A stretch of 64,000 nt of DNA, from the NCBI RefSeq assembly GCF_022827545.1, contig NZ_CP094669.1, forward strand, positions 2,012,001 through 2,076,000, written 5' to 3'. This stretch comes from Hymenobacter tibetensis. Lineage in GTDB: Bacteria > Bacteroidota > Bacteroidia > Cytophagales > Hymenobacteraceae. This document shows, one piece after another, positions 50,737 through 59,161 of this stretch. Every line of letters begins with the position of its first letter. Positions within the stretch are counted from its first letter, which is position 1. Below the pieces are notes generated by a model. That model was not told the origin of the DNA. It worked only from the letters and a program-made list of their open reading frames with translations, and did no database searches. A program made the translations under genes and the position numbers.

Positions 50737-50753
50737 GCTCACTCGCAGTGAGC
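50737..50753 (-). terminator. Small hairpin downstream of the glycosyltransferase gene
   Basis: GCTCACT-CGC-AGTGAGC: 7-bp perfect stem, 3-base loop, 50 bases past the gene's stop on the minus strand. No clear T-run. Confidence 0.4.
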
Positions 50754-50802
50754 GGCTGGAATAGTATTCTATAGCTACTTACGTAGCTTCCACACGCTAA
50801 AA

Positions 50803-52278
50803 TCACCTACTTGGCTTACCTGCTGTTGTAGATATAGCTGTACCTGTGGATCCTTCACAATAAGCGTATCTATTCGTATATAAATATTGTGCTCCTTGGG
50901 CTATACAGTTGGCCAGATACGAGCGACCTGTTGGGGTACTCTCCACTAGTTGGTACGACCAGCCAAAGCCAAAGCCTTTCTTGTGCAAAAAGTAAAAGTC
51001 CTTACAGCTAGACGGATCTGGTCCTACTACACAGAGGGCGCCAGGAGGGGTAGCCGCCTCGAGTGTAGCTCGGGTAGCGGGGGCCAACAATTCGGGTGCA
51101 ACATCTAGGTCTTGCCGTTGCAAGCGGGTATAGTTGATGCGGGTATACGCCCATAGTGGTTGGATAAGAAGCAACACTAAAAGCAGGGGCGCCACCTTGG
51201 GAAGGCGTTGTAGCCACGCGCCCCCCCATACCGCTAACAGCAGCAGCATAGGTAATAGGGGAAGCATGTAATAGGTATGTCCTTGCATCTGAAACAATTC
51301 GGTCAGATAATACGCAAGCAAGCTGAGGCCCCATGCCAAGCCCGGACCAAACCACTTATGGCGTATGGGAGCGTGGCGGAGGAATCGCCAGAGGCCTAAT
51401 GCGAGCAGCACCAGCGTACCATAGCCCAGTAAAAGCTCGGGCAAGTCTGAAAGCAGGTTCCTCCGAATGATCTTCAAGCCCGTTGCCATGTCTGCTGCAG
51501 GCCGCAGTTCAAGCCCGAAATTTGTCAGACCCGAACGTGCCATCAACGCCAAGGCATAGGCATACCAAGACAGCGATACGCCTACGGCTACCACAGCGTA
51601 AGCCAGCAATTGCAGAAGCTCTGGCCCCGAATAGCGCCGCTGCAGCAGGTCGCGGACGACGAAAACAGCAATTGGAAAGCCAACGACAAGATATTGTAGC
51701 TTGGTCAGCCCCCCTACCGTAACGGCTGCTAGACTCAGGATCAACCAGCCTGCTTGTCGGTTATCTCGCCACCGTACAAACCAAAGCAAGCCAGCAATTG
51801 AAGAGGTCAATGCCAAAATATCAGGCAAGGCGTTAGCTCCGTGATAGTAAAACTCGGGACTCCAAGCAAGGCACCAGGCGCCAACAGCGCCAAGCCACGC
51901 TTGCCCACTAATCTCGCGTACCAAGTGGTAAAAGGCTACCACTCCCGCCATGTAAATCAGCCAGTTAATCAACCGAGGTAGCACTTCGTGAAAACCAAAT
52001 AGATGGTAGCTACCTGCTACCAGCCATTCGTAAGAGGGAAACTGCATCCCGGTGATGCCATTGGTGGTGTTGCGACTATCCACCCGCGGCTCGAGAATGT
52101 TCATTCCTTCTTCATAGAAGTTGCGAGCAACAGCCATAGTGTCACATTGCCGCCACACATGAACACTAACAGGGGGTAGTCGAAAAAAAGCTATATGGAA
52201 TATAAAATTTAGTCCTATTAATACTGTCCAAAACCATCGAGTAGGGGCTTTTACGATAAAGCTGTTAATGAAATTCAT
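50803..52278 (-). CDS. GT39/ArnT-like integral-membrane glycosyltransferase
   Basis: The 491-residue protein has about 11-12 transmembrane segments. It shows the layout of the PMT/GT39-ArnT superfamily: a first helix followed by a periplasmic loop with an acidic/aromatic motif (VHVWRQCDTMAVARNFYEEGMNILEPRVD, where the Arg-Gln-x-Asp region is typical). Helix after helix follows (FPSYEWLVAGSYHLFG, LPDILALTSSIAGLL), and the C-terminus is soluble. Such enzymes move a sugar from a polyprenyl-phosphate donor in the periplasm. Bases at the 5' end are AT-richer than in neighbouring genes and the gene is bracketed by 44-base direct repeats, suggesting acquisition. Acceptor unknown. Confidence 0.78.
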   Translation of the reverse strand: MNFINSFIVKAPTRWFWTVLIGLNFIFHIAFFRLPPVSVHVWRQCDTMAVARNFYEEGMNILEPRVDSRNTTNGITGMQFPSYEWLVAGSYHLFGFHEVLPRLINWLIYMAGVVAFYHLVREISGQAWLGAVGAWCLAWSPEFYYHGANALPDILALTSSIAGLLWFVRWRDNRQAGWLILSLAAVTVGGLTKLQYLVVGFPIAVFVVRDLLQRRYSGPELLQLLAYAVVAVGVSLSWYAYALALMARSGLTNFGLELRPAADMATGLKIIRRNLLSDLPELLLGYGTLVLLALGLWRFLRHAPIRHKWFGPGLAWGLSLLAYYLTELFQMQGHTYYMLPLLPMLLLLAVWGGAWLQRLPKVAPLLLVLLLIQPLWAYTRINYTRLQRQDLDVAPELLAPATRATLEAATPPGALCVVGPDPSSCKDFYFLHKKGFGFGWSYQLVESTPTGRSYLANCIAQGAQYLYTNRYAYCEGSTGTAISTTAGKPSR

Positions 52279-52344
52279 AGGCGCAAGGTAGTGGATCTAG
52301 TTGCGGTTGCGGCTAAGGTATTCAGGCCAAACGTGCGGCACATA

Positions 52345-52388
52345 GTAAGTCGTTGGTGTAGCAATACAATGCTACACCAACGACTTAC
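52345..52388. terminator. Perfect hairpin, 19-bp stem, upstream of the glycosyltransferase gene
   Basis: Arms 52345-52363 and 52370-52388 are perfect complements with a 6-base loop (ATACAA). It lies 67 bases before the glycosyltransferase start and about 160 bases past the KTSC gene's stop, both on the minus strand. It may end the KTSC transcript or be part of a mobile cassette. Confidence 0.5.
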
Positions 52389-52476
52389 GGTAAGGAGCGA
52401 ACATCAGAATATAGTAACCATACGCTGTCATAAACCGAACGAAGGTTTCATTCCCATACCGCTAATCAGTGCACAA

Positions 52477-52520
52477 GGCTATATAATGCACTGCTAGTGG
52501 GAGTTGGTTGCACTGCAATA
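52477..52520 (+). repeat. 44-base imperfect direct repeat, right copy
   Basis: Right-hand partner of 50690-50733; same orientation, 1787 bases apart. Confidence 0.6.
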
Positions 52521-52545
52521 CGCCCTTCTCTCTAGGCCGGCTACC

Positions 52546-52761
52546 CTAACGCAGTTGCTCTCGCTCATAGCCGCCGCGCTCCACTACCTGCATCACAAAC
52601 ATTGCCTTGCCGGAAACGGCAAGCAGCGCTTGATACACAGTTTCCGGCACGCCCGTGTAGCGGACGAGGCTCCCGCTGCGGTGTTCAATTTCCAGCGTCA
52701 GGGTGTCGGCATCGTAGCCAACGGCCTTCAGAGAGGTGGAGCGGATGGGGCGGCGTTGCAT
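52546..52761 (-). CDS. KTSC-domain protein
   Basis: The 71-residue protein is a single KTSC domain. It has the family's pattern: STSLKAVGYDADTLTLEIEHRSG, RYTGVPETVYQALLAV and a C-terminal aromatic-plus-basic end. The domain is named after the KTSC motif in related proteins. It often occurs alone or attached to lysyl-tRNA synthetase-like or RNA-binding proteins, and its role is not firmly known. A short intergenic gap of 88 bases separates it from ruvC; both are on the minus strand and may be co-transcribed. Confidence 0.82.
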   Translation of the reverse strand: MQRRPIRSTSLKAVGYDADTLTLEIEHRSGSLVRYTGVPETVYQALLAVSGKAMFVMQVVERGGYEREQLR

Positions 52762-52849
52762 ACCAAAAGCAGGTATAGTTGAAGAATAATATAAAGAAGG
52801 GGAGTCAGGCTAAAATGTAGCTTATAGCATTCGGATGCTTGAACTAAAG

Positions 52850-53470
52850 CTACTTCGCTACCGGCTTTTTCTTGCCTGCTACGGGCGCTGCCACCTTACT
52901 GGGGTTATCGGCCAGAAACTTGCCCCAGCTTTTGCCGCCTGCTTTCATGTTGTTGCCTTTTTGATAATGGTGGCAGAGTGCCACTGCCAACGCATCGGTG
53001 GCATCCAGAAACTTCGAGGCTTCAGCCACGGGAGGCAGCGTGAGCGTTTGGCGCAGCATGTGCGCCACTTGCTCCTTGGTGGCGTTGCCCGTACCCGTCA
53101 CCGACTGTTTTACTTTGGTAGGAGCGTATTCCACGTACGGAATCTGGCGCGAGAGGCAGGCCGCAATGGCCACACCCTGGGCGCGGCCCAGCTTGAGCAT
53201 GCTTTGCACGTTTACGCCATAGAAAGGCGCTTCGATGGCTAATTCGTCGGGCAGAAACTCGTCGATTAGCTCCAGCATTCGCTCGAAGATGCGCTTTAGT
53301 TTCAGGGCGTGGTTGGTGCCCAGCTTCTGCATATCAATCACGTCGTAGCGTAGCACGCGTACCCGCTGGCCCTGCACCTCAATCAGGGCATAGCCCATAA
53401 TGTTGGTGCCAGGGTCAACACCCATAATGACTTTGGGCAGTAAATCGGTGGGAGCGAGGGGCAGAATCAT
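52850..53470 (-). CDS. ruvC: Crossover junction endodeoxyribonuclease RuvC
   Basis: The 206-residue protein resolves Holliday junctions with RuvAB during recombination and repair. The four-acid active site of the RNase-H-like fold is present: Asp19 (GVDPGTNIMGYA), Glu80 (LAIEAPFYG), Asp156 and Asp159 (FLDATDALAVALCHH). LGRAQGVAIAAC is the typical central helix. The C-terminal 35 residues are a Lys/Pro/Ala-rich tail, an extension seen in Bacteroidota. The gene is divergent from the flippase-like gene. Confidence 0.95.
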   Translation of the reverse strand: MILPLAPTDLLPKVIMGVDPGTNIMGYALIEVQGQRVRVLRYDVIDMQKLGTNHALKLKRIFERMLELIDEFLPDELAIEAPFYGVNVQSMLKLGRAQGVAIAACLSRQIPYVEYAPTKVKQSVTGTGNATKEQVAHMLRQTLTLPPVAEASKFLDATDALAVALCHHYQKGNNMKAGGKSWGKFLADNPSKVAAPVAGKKKPVAK

Positions 53471-53530
53471 AGCGGTATCGAGTAATAAGTAGCAAGCAAT
53501 AAGACTGCTGTTGCGGTTAGTGTCGGTAAA

Positions 53531-54628
53531 TTGCCGACTTCAACCGCCCTCCTCGTCGCCTTCTTGACTACCGGTAATCTACAAAACTACGCCCAAAACC
53601 CGGAACGCCCCACGCGGCGGGGCTGGTTGGTGGTAGCCGGTAAGCTGCTCGTGACCCTGCTCACGCTCGGATTGCTGTGGCACTCGGTGTTTGGCGATGT
53701 AGCCACGGCCGCCGCTTGGCGCGGGCTTCTAACCTCAACCCTCACGGGGGAGGGGCGCACGCCGGTGCTGTTGGCGTTGGCGTTGGTGCCCGTCAATTGG
53801 GGGGTGGAAGCCTGGAAATGGTGGCGGCTGGCCCGGCACTTGGAGCCCGTTTCCTTTCGCCGCAGCTTCCGGGCAGTGTTGGTGGGGCTGACCTTGGGCT
53901 TTGTGACGCCCAACCGAGTGGGCGACTACGCCGGCCGAATTATCGAACTGAAAAGCCGCCGTCTTGATGCCCTGGGGGCCGTGTTCCTGGGGCGTTATGG
54001 GCAACTAGTGGTGACGGTGCTGGCGGGTACGGCAGGGCTGGCGTACTTTCTGCTGGCTTTCTACCTGCGAGGCTACCCTGCTACCAGATTGGGTATGGTA
54101 GTGGCAGCTATACTCGTGAATGCGGGCGTACTGCTGCCCCTGTACCGTTCCCGTCTGCTATTGGCGGTGCTACTGGCCGTGCCGCCCCTACGGCGGTTTC
54201 GGCGGTACCTGGCCGTAATGCCTACCTACTCAACGCAGGCCATCCATTGGGTGCTGGCTTTGTCGGGTTTGCGTTACGGGGTGTTTTGTGTGCAGTTTGG
54301 CTTGTTGCTGAAAGCGTACGGGGCGCATGCCCCCTTGGGGCCAGGCGCCGCGGCTATTGCGGGTACTTTCTTGATGAAGTCGTTGGTGCCTTCCTTGAAC
54401 GCGCTGGCGGACGTAGGGGTGCGCGAGCTGTCGGCAACGCATCTGTTTGGGTTGCTGGGAGAGCCGGTACTACCAGTGCTTAGTGCCAGCCTGAGCTTGT
54501 GGGTGCTCAACATTGCGTTGCCCAGCGCGGCCGGTTTAGGGTTTGTGCTGCGCCTGAAACTGTTTCGCAAACACAAGGACCGGCAACCTAAGCGCGCTGC
54601 TTCACCTGAAACGGCCGCCACGCTATGA
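53531..54628 (+). CDS. Lysylphosphatidylglycerol synthase-like transmembrane (flippase-like) protein
   Basis: The roughly 365-residue protein has seven or eight transmembrane helices and belongs to the UPF0104/AglD-type flippase-domain family: KWWRLARHLEPVSFRRSFRAVLVGLTLG, TPNRVGDYAGRI, GRYGQLVVTVLAGTAGL, and SLVPSLNALADVGVRELSATHLFGLLG. These membrane domains appear in glycosyltransferase-linked or lipid-transfer systems. The frame begins with TTG at 53531; no ATG precedes the first helix, so the exact start is uncertain. The last 4 bases overlap the start of the GT2 gene (ATGA), so both are translated as one unit. Confidence 0.78.
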   Translation: MPTSTALLVAFLTTGNLQNYAQNPERPTRRGWLVVAGKLLVTLLTLGLLWHSVFGDVATAAAWRGLLTSTLTGEGRTPVLLALALVPVNWGVEAWKWWRLARHLEPVSFRRSFRAVLVGLTLGFVTPNRVGDYAGRIIELKSRRLDALGAVFLGRYGQLVVTVLAGTAGLAYFLLAFYLRGYPATRLGMVVAAILVNAGVLLPLYRSRLLLAVLLAVPPLRRFRRYLAVMPTYSTQAIHWVLALSGLRYGVFCVQFGLLLKAYGAHAPLGPGAAAIAGTFLMKSLVPSLNALADVGVRELSATHLFGLLGEPVLPVLSASLSLWVLNIALPSAAGLGFVLRLKLFRKHKDRQPKRAASPETAATL

Positions 54629-55815
54629 GTAAGGCACTGGGCCTTTTGCTACTGGCCGCTCCGGTGGTCTATGCCGTACAGATGCTGCGGTTTCGGCAGG
54701 CTTGGAATGCTGCCACTCCCCACCCCGCCACGCCGGATACCAGCAGGCCCGAGCAACCAGCCCCCCCGCCACCAGCGGAGCGCCGCCACCAGGCGCCCTA
54801 CCTCTCCGTGCTGATAGCGGCCCGCAACGAAGCCGCCAACCTGCCGTTGCTGCTCACTGATTTGCAGCGACAGCGCCTGCCGGCCTCTGTGTTCGAGGTG
54901 CTTGTTGTGGATGACCACTCCACGGATGCAACGGCTGAGGTAGTAGCCAATGCCGCCCGCACCAGTTCCTTTTCCTTGCGCTTGCTCCAGCTCGCAACCC
55001 TGCCTGGTCCGGTGCGCACCGGTAAAAAAGCCGCTCTAGAAGCTGCCATAGCCCAAGCCAACGGCGCGTGGGTGGTCTGCACCGACGCCGACTGCCGGGT
55101 GCTGCCGAACTGGCTGCTGGCGCACCACCAAATGCAGGATGCCACTGCCCACTTCGTGAGTGGCCCCGTGCTGCTCACGGGCCAGGGGGTACTGGCTGCG
55201 TTGCAGGGCTTGGAACTAGCCGGGCTGGTGGCTAGCGGGGCCGCCGGTATTCTATTGCACAACCCCACCATGTGCAACGGCGCCAACCTAAGCTACCGGC
55301 GTGCCAGTTTCGCTGCAGTACGGGGGTTCAGCGGCAACGCGCACGTAGCCAGCGGCGACGACGAATTCTTGCTGCATAAGCTTCACGCAGCCTACCCAGC
55401 TGGTATTCGCTTTCTAAAAGACCGACAGGCCATTGTACGCACTGCCGCGCAGCCAACGCTACGGCAGTTGCTGCGGCAGCGGGTGCGTTGGGCCAGCAAG
55501 TGGCAGCATTACCGTACCACTGCGCCGCGGCGGTTGGCGGTGGTGGTGCTGGCCGCTAATGTGGCCTTGGCGGCAGGCGCCTTGGCGCTGCCCTGGCAAC
55601 CCGCACTGGGGCCGTGGGTGCTAGGTAGCTGGGTTCTAAAACTAGGGGCCGATGTGCTGTTTTTGCTGCCAGTACTTCACTTTTTCGAGCGGCGGCGCTG
55701 GCTGGCTTGGGTGCCGGTGTTGCAAGTGGCTTATGCACCGTATGCGTTGCTGGTGGGGCTGGCGGGCTACCGGGGCGGCTACGAGTGGAAAGGCCGGCAA
55801 GTGAAAAAACAATAG
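54625..55815 (+). CDS. Family 2 glycosyltransferase, membrane-anchored
   Basis: The 396-residue protein has one N-terminal and two or three C-terminal membrane segments around a GT2 catalytic domain. Domain motifs: SVLIAARNEAANLPLLLTDL (nucleotide-sugar site), VVDDHSTD, CTDADCRVLPNWL (metal DAD motif), SGDDEFLLHKL, and RQRVRWASKW (the Q/R-x-x-RW acceptor motif). It should add hexose to a lipid or polymer at the cytoplasmic face of the membrane. Paired with the flippase-like gene by a 4-base overlap, pointing to a joint role in an envelope glycolipid. Confidence 0.88.
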   Translation: MSKALGLLLLAAPVVYAVQMLRFRQAWNAATPHPATPDTSRPEQPAPPPPAERRHQAPYLSVLIAARNEAANLPLLLTDLQRQRLPASVFEVLVVDDHSTDATAEVVANAARTSSFSLRLLQLATLPGPVRTGKKAALEAAIAQANGAWVVCTDADCRVLPNWLLAHHQMQDATAHFVSGPVLLTGQGVLAALQGLELAGLVASGAAGILLHNPTMCNGANLSYRRASFAAVRGFSGNAHVASGDDEFLLHKLHAAYPAGIRFLKDRQAIVRTAAQPTLRQLLRQRVRWASKWQHYRTTAPRRLAVVVLAANVALAAGALALPWQPALGPWVLGSWVLKLGADVLFLLPVLHFFERRRWLAWVPVLQVAYAPYALLVGLAGYRGGYEWKGRQVKKQ

Positions 55816-55835
55816 AAACCCCTCTTCAGCACCAA

Positions 55836-55890
55836 CGGCCCACGACCGTGCCCGAGAACAGCAGTTCGCCTCGGGTACGATCATGGGCCG
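55836..55890. terminator. Bidirectional terminator, 21-bp stem with three imperfect pairs
   Basis: Arms 55836-55856 and 55870-55890 share CGGCCCA and CCCGAG with their complements around a 13-base loop. It lies between the convergent GT2 gene and the inhibitor-like gene. Confidence 0.65.
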
Positions 55891-55916
55891 CTTAAAACAG
55901 CACGTATTGGTTGGCT

Positions 55917-56174
55917 TTATTCTCCGTCAAGAGCCACTACTTCTTGGTCGGTTTCTATGCTGTCGATGCCCGGTTGGTTTTCCAAGGCTAGTAGCTGCTG
56001 CCCGGTAAAGGTGCCTTTGTAAATGCCATCTAGCCCCGGAATGGGCGCTATTTTACCGGCAGGCTCAACAGCTTGCAACTGAGTGGTTGTCTTGGAGGAG
56101 GTGAGCACCACGTGCACCAGCGCCTCGGGTTGGGCCGCAATTTGCTCTTTCAATTTCTGATTCAGGAGTGCCAT
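55917..56174 (-). CDS. Stand-alone peptidase-inhibitor I9-like protein
   Basis: The 85-residue protein has no signal peptide. Its second half, GIYKGTFTGQQLLALENQPG and IDSIETDQEVVALDGE, matches the pattern of subtilase propeptides (inhibitor family I9). The in-window comparison is clear: the prodomain of the neighbouring subtilase ends in VVAVEPDLEVHIL and this protein ends in IDSIETDQEVVAL. It lies 157 bases downstream of the subtilase gene in the same direction. A role as cytoplasmic inhibitor, immunity factor or folding aid for that protease is inferred. The frame extends upstream to 56396, but that part is Cys/Arg-rich and unlike protein. Confidence 0.7.
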   Translation of the reverse strand: MALLNQKLKEQIAAQPEALVHVVLTSSKTTTQLQAVEPAGKIAPIPGLDGIYKGTFTGQQLLALENQPGIDSIETDQEVVALDGE

Positions 56175-56331
56175 GACAAGGAAAGGAGGAGAAAGTTGGA
56201 AAAGCGGAATATGCCCCCATCCGCGAGTAAGAACTCCACGAACAGGGGCATGTTGCCGACGCTGTAGCTGGTTGGGGAGTTGATGCCGATGGGACAAACT
56301 ATATTCCCCGAACCCCCACCCACCTAACATG

Positions 56332-57735
56332 CTACATAGTCGCTGCGTCGCAGTCCAGCAGGCCGACGCCGTACACGATGTCGTTGCCGGGAACACCGAG
56401 GTCAGCGGCCGTGCTTTTCAGCCGGTTCATAATAGCAGTTGGGGTCCAGGCCGGGTAACGGGCCTTGAGAAGTGCCGCGCCACCTGCTACGTGCGGGCAC
56501 GCCATACTAGTGCCCGACATGGGCTTGAAGCCGTTATTCAGGTAGGTGGAATTCACGGACACCCCAGGTGCTGATATTGTAACCTGGTTGCCGTTGCCCC
56601 CGCGCGACGAGAAGGGCGCAACCACCTTATTCTGGTCGACGGCGGCCACCGCAATAACGCCGGGGCTGTTGGCCGGAGCTCCCACCGGCCCACCGGTGTT
56701 GCCCGCCGCTGCCACTACCACGCAGCCCGCTGCCAGCAGTTGCTGCACCGCCACTGTATAGGCCGCCACAGGGCCGCTGTTCGACCCCAAGCTCATGGAT
56801 ACCACTTGCATGCCGTTGGTTCTGGCCCAGGCCATGCCCGCCAAAATCCAGCTTAGTTGTCCGCTGCCAGCGTCGTTGAGCACTTTCACGGCGTAAATCT
56901 TGCACAGCGGCGCCACTCCTACTACGCCCAACGCGTTGTTGCGGGCTCCAATCACGCCGGCGCAGTGGGTGCCGTGGCCGTGGCCATCGTTGTAGCTGGT
57001 CACGCCTGGCACAAACGAAGCACCACCAGAAATGGTAAGGTCGGAGTGGTTGGCAATACCGGTATCGAGCACAGCCACCCGCACGTCGGCCCCCTTGGTA
57101 CGAGGCCACGCTTGCGGAGCTTTCACCATCTTGATATTCCACGGAATAGGCTGCTGAATAAGCGGCGGCCACACAATAGGGGGCAGCACCGGCTTCACGG
57201 GTGTCAGAGGCAGCCGCGGTGGAGTCAGCACAGGGCTGCCCGAGTTGGTTGCTGCGCTCTGGAACATGCTATTCATTTGCTCCAACATCCGGGCGTGCAG
57301 ATCAGTAATAGCCTGCTGATAGCCAGCCTGAAAACCCGGCCCTTGGGTGAAAAGAGACTGTTGTGGCTGATCGAAAAGAGACTCCTCGGTGTCATACAGA
57401 TCCGGGCTGCCGTTGCCGTTGAGTGCGTGGCCGTTCATGGCGGCGGCGTCGCCACCTAGTATGTGCACTTCCAGATCGGGCTCTACGGCTACCACTCGCT
57501 GGTCGTGCTTTAGGTTCTCTACTTCAGCGGTCGTAAGCACCAAGGAACTAGAGCCTAGCCCGTCGAAGTGCAGTACTTCACTGGCCGTTAGGGGTTGATC
57601 TGATTCCAAGAGTGATACACCATCCTGCACTCTGTCTGCGGTGATGTTTAGTACCTCAGCCGCACTGCCAGAACTGATATTCTGGTCGGCATAGGTAACG
57701 ATGTAGCGTTGGGAGGATGATTGGGGTGCTGGCAT
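56332..57735 (-). CDS. Subtilisin-like serine protease (S8) with I9 prodomain
   Basis: The 467-residue protein has an I9 prodomain (about 8-95, RYIVTYADQN and VVAVEPDLEV), a Gln/Ser/Pro-rich linker (about 105-205) and the S8 catalytic domain. The triad is complete: Asp224 (VAVLDTGIA), His254 (GHGTHCAGVIG), Ser410 (GTSMACPHVAGGAA), with the oxyanion Asn in AAAGNTGGP. With the start at 57735 no signal peptide is seen, unusual for a subtilase. The frame stays open upstream to 57918, but that extension is Pro/Leu/Cys-rich and does not look like a signal either. The stand-alone inhibitor-like gene follows downstream. Confidence 0.88.
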   Translation of the reverse strand: MPAPQSSSQRYIVTYADQNISSGSAAEVLNITADRVQDGVSLLESDQPLTASEVLHFDGLGSSSLVLTTAEVENLKHDQRVVAVEPDLEVHILGGDAAAMNGHALNGNGSPDLYDTEESLFDQPQQSLFTQGPGFQAGYQQAITDLHARMLEQMNSMFQSAATNSGSPVLTPPRLPLTPVKPVLPPIVWPPLIQQPIPWNIKMVKAPQAWPRTKGADVRVAVLDTGIANHSDLTISGGASFVPGVTSYNDGHGHGTHCAGVIGARNNALGVVGVAPLCKIYAVKVLNDAGSGQLSWILAGMAWARTNGMQVVSMSLGSNSGPVAAYTVAVQQLLAAGCVVVAAAGNTGGPVGAPANSPGVIAVAAVDQNKVVAPFSSRGGNGNQVTISAPGVSVNSTYLNNGFKPMSGTSMACPHVAGGAALLKARYPAWTPTAIMNRLKSTAADLGVPGNDIVYGVGLLDCDAATM

Positions 57736-57980
57736 GGGGTTGGAAAGTGTTGGTGGAAACAAAAGTGCCCCCGCGGAATGTGCCGGAGGCTTGCACAGGA
57801 AGTAGGGAAGGGGCCGCAGGTGGCAGAGCAGGCTGGCAGCCCGTGTCGCCAAAGTCCGGACCTTTGGAAGCACACTGTTCCAGCCAGCGGCACTGTAGGT
57901 GCTGCTACCGTAATTCAATAAATAGAAGGATGTTCCGCTGCTTGCCCCGCCGCCTCTAAGAATATAGTAATCTATATGTT

Positions 57981-57988
57981 CAAAGGTA
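57981..57988 (-). promoter_or_regulatory. Candidate -7 element of the subtilase gene
   Basis: The minus strand reads TACCTTTG (TAnnTTTG), but no TTG at the right distance upstream. It would give a 240-base leader to the start at 57735. The rest of 57736-58229 holds small inverted repeats (58049-58070 GCTGGC/GCCAGC; 58096-58120 CTCTCG/CGAGAG) and no other gene I can support. Confidence 0.3.
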
Positions 57989-58229
57989 ATTCATTTGCTA
58001 GTAGATAGATATAGCATATACATGTGATAGTGCACCCCCACAAGTCGCGCTGGCAGGCACTGAGGCCAGCCACCAAAACAGCAAGCAACTTGTGACTCTC
58101 GCTCGTCATTATAACGAGAGGCGTTGCCAGTGGAAAAGCAGGAAATAAAAGCCGGGAAATACTAGCGTTGCCGCCGTTTGAGACCTACTTTTTCAGGGAA
58201 GTCAAATGGTCTCATTCAACCCCTGCATT

Positions 58230-58754
58230 ATGTCTCATTTCAGCTTGAAAGTGATGTTTCCGCTGTTGGTTGTGCTGTTGGTGTTTGTAGTAGGCGGCGT
58301 GTTTTTTGCCGCAACGGGCCTGGTTACGCCCTTTGCTGATGCTACTGCCCCGCAAGCCGTAGCCGATACCCTGGCCGCCGCTCCAACCGATACTAGCGGC
58401 GTTGCGCAGCAACAACCCCTTACCCCCGAACAAGCACAGGCAGTAGCGGCCGGCGAAACCTTATTCAAAGGCAACTGTGCGCAGTGCCATGCATTGAATG
58501 AAGTAGTAGTAGGTCCGGCGCTGAATGGCTTACACAAACGCCGTCCGGTAGCCTGGCTAATTCCCTGGATCAAGAACTCCAGCAAAGTAGTAGCCAGCGG
58601 CGACGAATATGCCGTGAAGATTTTCAACCAGTACCAGAAGCAACAGATGCCCAGCTTTGCCCTGTCGGAGCAGGAAATCACTTCCATTCTCACCTATCTG
58701 AAAGCAGAAAGTGGCTTTGCCGTCGTCCACGCTCCATCCATAGCACTTCAGTGA
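58230..58754 (+). CDS. Membrane-anchored class I cytochrome c
   Basis: The 174-residue protein has an N-terminal membrane segment (about 8-30), an Ala/Thr/Pro-rich linker (35-65) and one cytochrome c domain. The heme-binding motif is Cys83-x2-Cys86-His87 (NCAQCHALN) and the axial Met is probably Met140 (KQQMPSF). VGPALNGLHKRR and SILTYLKAE are typical of the fold. It should carry electrons in the periplasm. A second possible start (58206) would only lengthen the N-terminus. It stands alone; no oxidase genes are adjacent. Confidence 0.88.
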   Translation: MSHFSLKVMFPLLVVLLVFVVGGVFFAATGLVTPFADATAPQAVADTLAAAPTDTSGVAQQQPLTPEQAQAVAAGETLFKGNCAQCHALNEVVVGPALNGLHKRRPVAWLIPWIKNSSKVVASGDEYAVKIFNQYQKQQMPSFALSEQEITSILTYLKAESGFAVVHAPSIALQ

Positions 58755-58841
58755 ATTGGGCCTGAAGTGGATATTATATGTTAATATCAAGCTCAAGTGC
58801 GCAGGCTTAGCTTGGCTCAGTTAGCTAATCAGGTTAGTTGG

Positions 58842-58876
58842 TTGGCACTGAATCCGACCTAGTCGCACTACCTTTG
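58842..58876 (+). promoter_or_regulatory. Promoter of the small wHTH-like/permease operon
   Basis: TACCTTTG (58869-58876) is a perfect TAnnTTTG element; TTG at 58842-58844 lies 24 bases upstream, slightly longer than usual. Predicted start near 58883, about 19 bases before the GTG at 58902. Confidence 0.5.
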
Positions 58877-58901
58877 CTACTATTCCTTATTCTCGCTGCC
58901 T

Positions 58902-59159
58902 GTGACTGACCCCGAATTCAACATTCTTGACGAGCTATATTTCGTTGCTTCCTTCCGCGACCTGCTGCAGAAAACCGGGCTAGCAGCCCCCGTTCTGAAA
59001 GAGGGCCTGCGCAGCCTGTTGGAGCAAGGCCTTGTCCGTAGCTTCTGGCCCGACCCAGATACCGAGCTAGCCTATGAGGAAAGCTCGTTCGGCGCCATCA
59101 GCCAGGATTGTTACTATCTGGCTTCCAAGGAAGGCCTACTTCAGCACAACACCCGCTGA
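58902..59159 (+). CDS. Small hypothetical protein, possible winged-helix fold
   Basis: The 85-residue protein starts with GTG at 58902, the first start after a TACCTTTG promoter. It is acidic, without signal or membrane segment. FNILDELYFVASFRDLLQKTGL, APVLKEGLRSLLEQGLVRSFWP and a final beta-like YYLASKEGLLQHN resemble a small winged helix (helix, helix, helix, wing), but I do not recognise a family. It is followed after 2 bases by the permease gene, so they are co-transcribed; a link to transport is only contextual. Confidence 0.65.
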   Translation: MTDPEFNILDELYFVASFRDLLQKTGLAAPVLKEGLRSLLEQGLVRSFWPDPDTELAYEESSFGAISQDCYYLASKEGLLQHNTR

Positions 59160-59161
59160 TA

